Positions 58,058 to 64,000 of a stretch of 64,000 nucleotides of DNA are shown here, one piece after another (position 1 is the stretch's first letter; the number at the start of each line of letters is the position of its first letter). The notes under the pieces are model-generated. The model did not search any database. It was given only the letters and a program-made list of their open reading frames with translations, and was not told the origin of the DNA. Source of the DNA: Bacillota bacterium (GTDB lineage Bacteria > Bacillota > Clostridia > Christensenellales > Aristaeellaceae); NCBI GenBank assembly GCA_023416655.1, contig JAEZHK010000082.1:1-64000 (forward strand), given 5' to 3'. The position numbers were made by a program, and so were the translations under genes.

Positions 58058-59608
58058 ATGAACAGAACCCGGCTTGCCGCGAAGAACACGGCGGCATCCA
58101 TCCTCTTCTCGGTGCTCAACTTCTCGCTGGGCATCGTTGAGTTGAAAATGTTTCTGGACGCTTACGGCGACGCGGTCAACGGGCTGATCCAGACCGGCAA
58201 CCAGGCGCTGTCCTACCTGGCGCTGATCGAGAGCGGCATCTGCGCCGCCTTCCTTTTCCATCTGTACAAGCCCATCGCGGACAACCGGTACGACGCGGTT
58301 TCCTCCCTATATAAAGGCTTCGGGCGCTCCATGCGGACGGTGGTCCTTCTGATGCTGGGCGGCGCGCTATTGATATCGGTGATTCTGCCGCTGGGCATTC
58401 AGGACAAAAGCGTGTCCTTCCAGAGCTCCATCCTGATCCTCGCGCTGATCAGCCTTCGCTACATCGCTCCCTATTACTTTTCGCTGGCGCCCAAGTACAT
58501 GATCATCGCCCGTGAAAAGCGCTACAAGGCCGAGATTCTGGACGGCATCCAGCTGACGCTGGTGTACGCCATCAACATCGCGGTTCTGGTCTTTTTCCGG
58601 CCGGAGGTACACCTGCTGCTGACGAGCAACGCGCTGGTGGTGATCGTTATCGGCCTCGCCTACCGCCGGACGATGCGTAGGGAATACGAGGGCCTTCTGA
58701 CCGAGGACGCCGTGGCCGACATGACGCCCACGAAGATGACCGGGAACCTGATGGCGCACAACGTGTCAGGGCTTGCCTTCAACAACAGCTCCGGCATCAT
58801 CCTCTCGGTCTTTACGCCCTCGCTTTCAACCGCCTTCATCTACGCCTCCTACAACAAGATCGCCGCCAACATCGTGCAGACGGTGCAAAGAATCGTCGAG
58901 GGCACCAGCGCGTCCATCGGCATCAAGGTGTCCCGGAACGACCGGAACGTGTACAACGTGTACCGCCAGATCCACTCCGGCACCATGGCGGTCGCGTCCG
59001 TGGTGTCCATCGTGTTCATCGTCTGCATGAACGCCTTTGTGGAGCTCTGGATTGGCCGTGCATACGTGCTTTCGGACCTCAACGTCATGCTCTTCGGCCT
59101 TGCGATGTACGCCAACATCATGCTGCCCGCGTACTACGTGGCACGTAACGCCCGGGGGCTTTTCCGGGAGAGTCGCAACTTCACCATCGCCCAGGCGGTG
59201 GTCAACATTGTCGTCGCCGTCGCGCTGGTGAGGCCGCTGGGGATCACGGCGATCCTGCTGGGCATCCTCGTCGGCCGGTACGGCATCGCCATCCCGATGA
59301 ACTACCGCCTGATTTACCAGGAGGTCTTCCCTTCGGAGAAGCCGCGCGGATGGGAATTGATCACAGGGCCGGCCCTGGTGGCGCTCGCCTCGTTGGGAAT
59401 CAAAACCCTGTTTGAAGCCGTTCATCTGAGGCTCGGAGGCCCCGTTCTGACGCTGCTGGCATGGGGCGCGGTGTCCTTCGCGCTCGCCGCGGGCGTCAAC
59501 GCGCTGGTCCTCCGTCTGACGGATCCGTGGTTTTCCAAACTGATCCTGCGGCTGGTGAAGCGCCGGAGCTTCTCCTCCGCGGACGCCGTGCGTGAGGCGG
59601 ACAAATAA
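58058..59608 (+). CDS. Wzx-type polysaccharide flippase
   Basis: 516-residue membrane protein with about 12-14 hydrophobic segments, MATE/MVF-like (Polysacc_synt). It begins KNTAASILFSVLNFSLGIVE. I chose ATG 58,058, behind GAAAGGG, over 58,037, which overlaps the preceding gene. It flips the lipid-linked repeat unit to the outer face for polymerisation by the Wzy-like protein encoded next. Confidence 0.9.
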   Translation: MNRTRLAAKNTAASILFSVLNFSLGIVELKMFLDAYGDAVNGLIQTGNQALSYLALIESGICAAFLFHLYKPIADNRYDAVSSLYKGFGRSMRTVVLLMLGGALLISVILPLGIQDKSVSFQSSILILALISLRYIAPYYFSLAPKYMIIAREKRYKAEILDGIQLTLVYAINIAVLVFFRPEVHLLLTSNALVVIVIGLAYRRTMRREYEGLLTEDAVADMTPTKMTGNLMAHNVSGLAFNNSSGIILSVFTPSLSTAFIYASYNKIAANIVQTVQRIVEGTSASIGIKVSRNDRNVYNVYRQIHSGTMAVASVVSIVFIVCMNAFVELWIGRAYVLSDLNVMLFGLAMYANIMLPAYYVARNARGLFRESRNFTIAQAVVNIVVAVALVRPLGITAILLGILVGRYGIAIPMNYRLIYQEVFPSEKPRGWELITGPALVALASLGIKTLFEAVHLRLGGPVLTLLAWGAVSFALAAGVNALVLRLTDPWFSKLILRLVKRRSFSSADAVREADK

Positions 59609-59675
59609 AGCTGCCGTTCATCATCCGGCATTCCGAAGGGCTGTGAAAGCCCTGGCATGGAAAGGAGACGAGGAC

Positions 59676-60884
59676 ATGAGGTTCTTGAGGGATTTGAAGC
59701 TTCTGGAAAAGAAGTGGTTCTTTCCGCTGGCGATATTGCCGTTTCTGGAGCCGGCTTACTTCTCGTTTCAGGACGGCTTCGTACACGAGGTGTACAAGTA
59801 CGCGCTGATCCTGTCCTTTCTGGTCGCCGCATGGCTCGTGCTGGAGGATAAGAAACTGCCCGGAAAAGTCGTGTTCTGCGTGGCGGGGTACTATGTCATC
59901 CAGTTCGTCGCCCAGAAACTTGTCGCGAAGGCGGAGTATATCTACGTCCGTGAGGCCCTGGGCGTCATGGGCCTTTGCCTTTACGTCTGGCTGGGCCTGA
60001 GAAAGAATCCCAGAAACCTTCTGGGCGGGATGACCCTGCTGTTTGAAGTCCTCCTCTTCGCCAACCTGCTCAGCCTCCTGATCTTCCCAAATGGTATGTA
60101 CAAGACGATGGCCAACGGAAGCGGCACCTGGGACAACTGGTTCCTGGGCTACCGCAACACGCAGATCCGGACGCTGCTCCCGGGCGCTTGCCTGGCGCTG
60201 ATGTACGCGCAGCTGACCCGCGGGCGCGTCACGCTGCGCGCCGCGGCCTACATCGCCGTGATGGCTGGGACCGTGCTCTACATCAAATCGGCGACAGCGC
60301 TGGTTGGGCTTGTGGTGTTCCTCGCGCTCCTGGCCATCTTCCGGAAGCGGACGCTGCCCCGCTGGGCCTCCATCCTGAACGCGAACCTCCTGACCGCCGT
60401 GGTCTTTGCCCTGATCATGACGGTCGGCATCCAGAACCTGTTTGCCTTTGTCTTTGAAAATGTGCTGAAGCGCGATACGGACTTCACCGGAAGGGTCGTC
60501 GTATGGCAGCGGGCATGGGATTATTTCGTTCATTCGCCCATCTGGGGCAGGCCGGAGTTCACGGAAATCGATCTTCTGGGCGGTTTCTCCCATCCGCACA
60601 ACTACTGGCTGAACATCCTGATGCGGGGCGGGCTTGCCTTGCTCCTCCCGGTGCTTCCGGCGTACTGGTTTGCCTCTTCCGGCGCGCTCAGGGCAAAGGA
60701 CAAGGCGCTGGCGAAATATGTCGTCATCACATTGATCGCGTTCGCGGTCATGGGCATGGTGGAATCGCTGACGGAGGCGGGGATGCTGTTTCCGCTTCTG
60801 ATGATCGCGTCCGAGCTGGGCACGCTGACGCTTGATCAGCCAAATGCTTTGGAGGACATAAATACCATACAGGCGAGGGGATAG
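59676..60884 (+). CDS. Wzy/O-antigen ligase-like polymerase
   Basis: 402-residue membrane protein with about ten helices. A large loop between later helices contains RDTDFTGRVVVWQRAWDYFVHSPIWGRPEF and HPHNYWLNIL-type motifs, the Wzy_C/O-antigen ligase signature. It would polymerise flipped repeat units. ATG 59,676 follows GGAG. The dehydrogenase gene begins 4 nt after its stop. Confidence 0.88.
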   Translation: MRFLRDLKLLEKKWFFPLAILPFLEPAYFSFQDGFVHEVYKYALILSFLVAAWLVLEDKKLPGKVVFCVAGYYVIQFVAQKLVAKAEYIYVREALGVMGLCLYVWLGLRKNPRNLLGGMTLLFEVLLFANLLSLLIFPNGMYKTMANGSGTWDNWFLGYRNTQIRTLLPGACLALMYAQLTRGRVTLRAAAYIAVMAGTVLYIKSATALVGLVVFLALLAIFRKRTLPRWASILNANLLTAVVFALIMTVGIQNLFAFVFENVLKRDTDFTGRVVVWQRAWDYFVHSPIWGRPEFTEIDLLGGFSHPHNYWLNILMRGGLALLLPVLPAYWFASSGALRAKDKALAKYVVITLIAFAVMGMVESLTEAGMLFPLLMIASELGTLTLDQPNALEDINTIQARG

Positions 60885-60888
60885 GACG

Positions 60889-62217
60889 ATGGACCACAAA
60901 AAAATCGATGAAATGCTTGCCCGCGGGGAAACCAAGCTCTCCGTGATCGGCCTGGGCTACGTCGGCATGCCGCTGGCGGTGGCGTTTGCGAAAAAGGTCG
61001 GGGTCGTCGGGTTTGACCTGAACGTGGCCAAATTGGAGAAGTACATTGACGGTATCGATCCCACCGGCGAGGTGGGCGAGGAGGCGATCCGCAAGACCAC
61101 CATGGCGTTCACCGCCGACGAGACCAGGCTTCGCGAGGCCAGGTTCCATGTCGTGGCGGTGCCCACGCCCATCAATCAGGACAAGACCCCGGACCTCTCG
61201 CCCGTCACCGGCGCCAGCGCGATCCTGGGCCGAAACCTGACGAAGGGCAGCATCGTCGTGTACGAATCGACGGTGTACCCTGGCGTGACGGAGGACGTCT
61301 GCGTCCCCATTCTGGAAAAGGAGTCCGGCCTGAAGTGCGGCGTGGACTTCAAAATCGGCTACTCGCCGGAGCGCATCAACCCCGGCGACAGGGTGCACAG
61401 GCTTGAGAACATCCGAAAAATCGTCTCCGGCATGGACGATTCGGCGCTCGATCAGATCGCCAAAGTATACGAAATGATCATCGACGCGGGCGTGTACCGC
61501 GCGTCCTCGATCAAGGTGGCCGAGGCGGCCAAGGTGGTGGAGAACAGCCAGCGGGACATCAACATCGCGTTCATGAACGAACTGGCGATGGTGTTTGACC
61601 GCATGGGCATCGACACCAATGAGGTGGTCGACGCGATGAACACCAAGTGGAACGCGCTCGGGTTCCGCCCCGGCCTCGTCGGCGGCCACTGCATCGGCGT
61701 CGACCCGTACTATTTTGTGTATCAGGCGGAAAAGCTGGGCTACCACAGCCAGATTATCCTCGCCGGCCGCAAGATCAACGACGGCATGGGCGGCTACGTG
61801 GCGGACGCGGCCATCAAGCAGATGATCCTGGCCGGGCAGGACGTGGCCAAGGCAAAGGTCGTCATCCTGGGGCTCACCTTCAAGGAAAACTGCCCGGATT
61901 CGCGCAACTCCAAGGTGGAGGACATCCTGAGCCGCTTCCGGGAGTACGGCATCCAGCCCGTGGTGGTGGACCCGTGGGCGGACCCGGAGGACGCGCTGCG
62001 CGAATACGGCATCCGCCTCGCGGACGCGCGGGAGGCGAAGGGGGCCGATTGCGTCATCTGCGCGGTGGCCCACCGGCAGTTCGCGGCCCTGACGCCCGAG
62101 GAAATCGACCAGATGTTTGTTGAGAACCGGAGCGGCAAGCGCGTGCTCATCGACGTCAAGGGCCTTTTTGACGCCGAGGCGCTGAAGGAGCACGGCTTCA
62201 GGGTCTGGAGGCTCTAA
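60889..62217 (+). CDS. Nucleotide-sugar dehydrogenase (TviB/WbpA type)
   Basis: 442-residue NAD-dependent UDP-sugar 6-dehydrogenase. Rossmann motif VIGLGYVGMPLAVAFA, sugar-binding VAVPTPI, ESTVYPG and SPERINPGD, and the catalytic Cys in GLVGGHCIGVDPYYF. The SPERINPGD/NSQRDINIAF phrases are typical of UDP-HexNAc dehydrogenases (TviB, WbpA) rather than UDP-glucose dehydrogenase. It would supply a uronic-acid-type sugar, making the capsule acidic. Specificity is an inference. Confidence 0.92.
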   Translation: MDHKKIDEMLARGETKLSVIGLGYVGMPLAVAFAKKVGVVGFDLNVAKLEKYIDGIDPTGEVGEEAIRKTTMAFTADETRLREARFHVVAVPTPINQDKTPDLSPVTGASAILGRNLTKGSIVVYESTVYPGVTEDVCVPILEKESGLKCGVDFKIGYSPERINPGDRVHRLENIRKIVSGMDDSALDQIAKVYEMIIDAGVYRASSIKVAEAAKVVENSQRDINIAFMNELAMVFDRMGIDTNEVVDAMNTKWNALGFRPGLVGGHCIGVDPYYFVYQAEKLGYHSQIILAGRKINDGMGGYVADAAIKQMILAGQDVAKAKVVILGLTFKENCPDSRNSKVEDILSRFREYGIQPVVVDPWADPEDALREYGIRLADAREAKGADCVICAVAHRQFAALTPEEIDQMFVENRSGKRVLIDVKGLFDAEALKEHGFRVWRL

Positions 62218-62240
62218 ACCAAACAAAGGAGGAATGCGCG

Positions 62241-63122
62241 GTGAAGGGAATCATACTGGCCGGCGGCGCGGGCACGCGCCTGTACCCGCTGACGATGGTC
62301 GCGTCCAAACAGCTCCTCCCGGTGTACGACAAGCCCATGATCTACTACCCGCTCTCGACGCTGATGCTCGCGGGCATCCGGGAGATTCTGATCATCTCGA
62401 CGCCGGAGGACACGCCGCGCTTTGAAAGCCTCTTGGGAAACGGCGGGCAGTTAGGCGTATCGCTCAACTATGCGGTGCAACCCTCCCCCGACGGGCTGGC
62501 ACAGGCATTCCTGATCGGCCGGGAGTTCATCGGGGATGGCCCGTCCGCAATGGTGCTCGGGGACAACATCTTCTACGGCAACGGCTTCAGGCCGCTTTTG
62601 AAGGATGCCGTGAAGAGCGCGGAATCCGGCCGCGCCACGGTGTTCGGCTACTACGTGAACGACCCGGAGCGCTACGGCGTGGTGGCGTTTGACGAAGAGG
62701 GCCGCGCCGTCTCCGTGGAGGAGAAGCCGAAGTCGCCCAAGTCCAACTACGCGGTGACCGGGCTGTACTTCTACCCCGCTGGCGTTTCCGATCAGGCAGC
62801 GCAGGTGAAGCCATCCGGGCGGGGGGAACTGGAAATCACCACGCTCAACGAAATGTACCTGAAGCAGGGCCTTCTGGACGTCAAGCTCATGGGGCGCGGC
62901 TACGCGTGGCTGGACACCGGCACTTTCGACAGCCTCCTTGACGCCGCGGATTTCGTGCGCATGATCGAAAAGCGCCAGGGGATCGAGATCTCCGCACCCG
63001 AGGAAATCGCCTACCGGAACGGCTGGATCAGCCGGGAGGAACTGCTCGAAACCGCCGAGCGCTACGGAAAATCCCCCTATGGCGCGCACCTGAAAGCGGT
63101 CGCGGACGGAAAGGTAAAGTAG
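62241..63122 (+). CDS. rfbA: Glucose-1-phosphate thymidylyltransferase
   Basis: 293 residues from a GTG at 62,241 (AAAGGAGGAA upstream). Nucleotidyltransferase signature LAGGAGTRLYPLT, uridine/thymidine-binding VYDKPMIYYPLSTLMLAGI, LGDNIFYG and RGYAWLDTGTFDSL. Converts glucose-1-phosphate and dTTP to dTDP-glucose, first step to dTDP-L-rhamnose. Followed 3 nt later by rfbC. Confidence 0.96.
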   Translation: MKGIILAGGAGTRLYPLTMVASKQLLPVYDKPMIYYPLSTLMLAGIREILIISTPEDTPRFESLLGNGGQLGVSLNYAVQPSPDGLAQAFLIGREFIGDGPSAMVLGDNIFYGNGFRPLLKDAVKSAESGRATVFGYYVNDPERYGVVAFDEEGRAVSVEEKPKSPKSNYAVTGLYFYPAGVSDQAAQVKPSGRGELEITTLNEMYLKQGLLDVKLMGRGYAWLDTGTFDSLLDAADFVRMIEKRQGIEISAPEEIAYRNGWISREELLETAERYGKSPYGAHLKAVADGKVK

Positions 63123-63125
63123 ACC

Positions 63126-63686
63126 ATGAACAGGATCGAGACGGAACTGGACGGCGTAATCATTCTGGAGCCCCGCGTTTTCGGCGACCACCGAGGCTGG
63201 TTCACGGAGACCTATTCGGAAAAAACCTTCGCGGAACTCGGCATCCATTGCCGGTTCGTGCAGGACAACCAGTCCTTCACGGCCCGGAAGGGCACGCTCC
63301 GCGGGCTGCACTTTCAGAATGACCCCATGTCGCAGGCGAAGCTGGTGCGCGTGACCCGGGGCGCGGTGAAGGACGTGGCGGTGGACCTGAGAAAAGGCTC
63401 CCCCACGTACCTGAGGTGGGTCTCGGCGGAACTGAGCGAGGAAAACAAGCGACAGATGTTCATCCCCCGGGGCTTCGCCCACGGCTTTCTGACGCTGACG
63501 GACGACGTGGAATTCGTCTACAAGGTGGACAACCTCTACGACGCCGCGCTGGACCGCTCCGTGTGCTACGACGATCCCGCAATCGGTGTCGACTGGGGAA
63601 TCGCTGAGCCGGTGCTCTCCGGGAAAGACCTGGCGGCGCCGCACCTTAAGGACAGCGACTGCAACTTCACCTTCGGGGAGGGATGA
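63126..63686 (+). CDS. rfbC: dTDP-4-dehydrorhamnose 3,5-epimerase
   Basis: 186-residue cupin. Active-site His in LRGLHFQ, Asp/Lys region VKDVAVDLRKGSPTY, Tyr-bearing segment EFVYKVDNLYDAALD, and GFAHGFLTL. Third-step enzyme of dTDP-rhamnose synthesis. Adjacent to rfbA and rfbB. Slightly longer loop near AELSEENKRQMFIPRG is usual. Confidence 0.96.
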   Translation: MNRIETELDGVIILEPRVFGDHRGWFTETYSEKTFAELGIHCRFVQDNQSFTARKGTLRGLHFQNDPMSQAKLVRVTRGAVKDVAVDLRKGSPTYLRWVSAELSEENKRQMFIPRGFAHGFLTLTDDVEFVYKVDNLYDAALDRSVCYDDPAIGVDWGIAEPVLSGKDLAAPHLKDSDCNFTFGEG

Positions 63687-63688
63687 CG

Positions 63689-64000
63689 ATGACCATACTC
63701 GTCACCGGCGGCGCGGGCTTCATCGGCGCCAATTTCGTGTACCATCAGCTTCAGGCGCACCCGGAGGACCGCATCGTCTGTCTGGACAAGCTGACCTACG
63801 CGGGCAACCTCAAGACGCTGAAGCGCGCGATGGAATCGGAGAACGTCCGGTTCATACGCGGCGACATCGCCGACGCGGCGTGCGTCGGGGCGCTGTTCGG
63901 AGAGGAAAAGCCGGACATCGTGGTCAACTTCGCGGCGGAGAGCCATGTGGACCGGTCCATCGAGGACCCCGGGCTTTTCCTGCGCACAAACGTGCTGGGC
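63689..64000 (+). CDS. rfbB: dTDP-glucose 4,6-dehydratase, 5' part (cut by window end)
   Basis: First 104 codons of an extended SDR: LVTGGAGFIGANFVYH (NAD motif), CLDKLTYAGNLKTL, RGDIADAA and NFAAESHVDRSI. ATG 63,689 lies about 8 nt from GGGAGGG; ATG 63,683 overlaps the rfbC stop. Removes water from dTDP-glucose. Truncated only by the window edge. Confidence 0.95.
   Translation, partial: MTILVTGGAGFIGANFVYHQLQAHPEDRIVCLDKLTYAGNLKTLKRAMESENVRFIRGDIADAACVGALFGEEKPDIVVNFAAESHVDRSIEDPGLFLRTNVLG

Noticed and set aside
60748..62226. A 492-codon minus-strand open frame opposite the UDP-sugar dehydrogenase
   Set aside because: Shadow of a gene with complete dehydrogenase motifs.

Overview
The window reads as a chromosomal segment of a GC-rich, Gram-positive anaerobe of the Clostridia type (Bacillota), possibly Christensenellales-like. 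The evidence is: three Lpl/Mal-style sugar importers with family-1 binding proteins, YesM/YesN-type sensor and regulator proteins, an LCP cell-wall ligase, a YerB-type DUF3048 protein, rubredoxin and rubrerythrin, a MarR-ABC-ABC export operon, a chemoreceptor behind a SigD-like promoter, and near-consensus sigma-A promoters. The taxon is an inference. I see no tRNA, rRNA, CRISPR array, IS element or phage gene.

Layout. (1) 1-10.3 kb: a catabolic unit on the minus strand (GH4 glycosidase, PfkB kinase, MttB-family methyltransferase, LplA-type binding protein, LplB and LplC permeases), then a ROK repressor and a divergent nagB-like deaminase. Both outward promoters carry the same palindromic operator. 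(2) 10.4-19.8 kb: a YesN-type regulator facing an operon of binding protein, two permeases and YesM-type kinase, then a GH31 glycosidase and an EamA exporter. (3) 20-22.6 kb: a lipoamide dehydrogenase-like flavoprotein, a rubrerythrin and a 52-residue rubredoxin. (4) 22.9-29.2 kb: MarR, a heterodimeric ABC exporter and two membrane-fusion proteins. (5) 29.3-39.3 kb: four VOC-fold genes mixed with a TIM-barrel isomerase, an SDR, a LacI repressor and a third sugar importer, then a second GH4 enzyme beside a decayed AraC gene. (6) 39.7-46.1 kb: chemoreceptor, aldo/keto reductase, LCP protein, two CPBP proteases. (7) 46.4-53.2 kb: a MacAB-like ABC system with its two-component pair, and a DUF3048 lipoprotein-like gene. 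(8) 53.8 kb to the end: a capsule/exopolysaccharide operon (four glycosyltransferases, Wzx, Wzy, UDP-sugar dehydrogenase, dTDP-rhamnose genes), cut by the window edge inside rfbB.

Most striking is a dispersed intergenic element of about 180 nt with four consecutive hairpins, found in at least five copies (9.34, 16.35, 30.22, 38.88 and 48.18 kb). Stems change by compensatory substitution between copies, so the structure appears to be selected. Two copies lie in 5' leaders (nagB, second GH4), and two follow a stop codon on the coding strand. Other multi-hairpin arrays (1.9, 22.7, 46.2 kb) share some modules. Stem-loops also lie between the binding-protein gene and the permease genes in all three importer operons.

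The best candidate for an undescribed pathway is the first operon. A non-pyrrolysine MttB-family methyltransferase is translationally coupled to a sugar kinase and co-transcribed with a GH4 glycosidase and a sugar importer, and a glucosamine-6-phosphate deaminase shares the operator. This suggests use of a methylated (possibly N-methylated amino) sugar. A second candidate is a structured RNA at 53,275-53,387.
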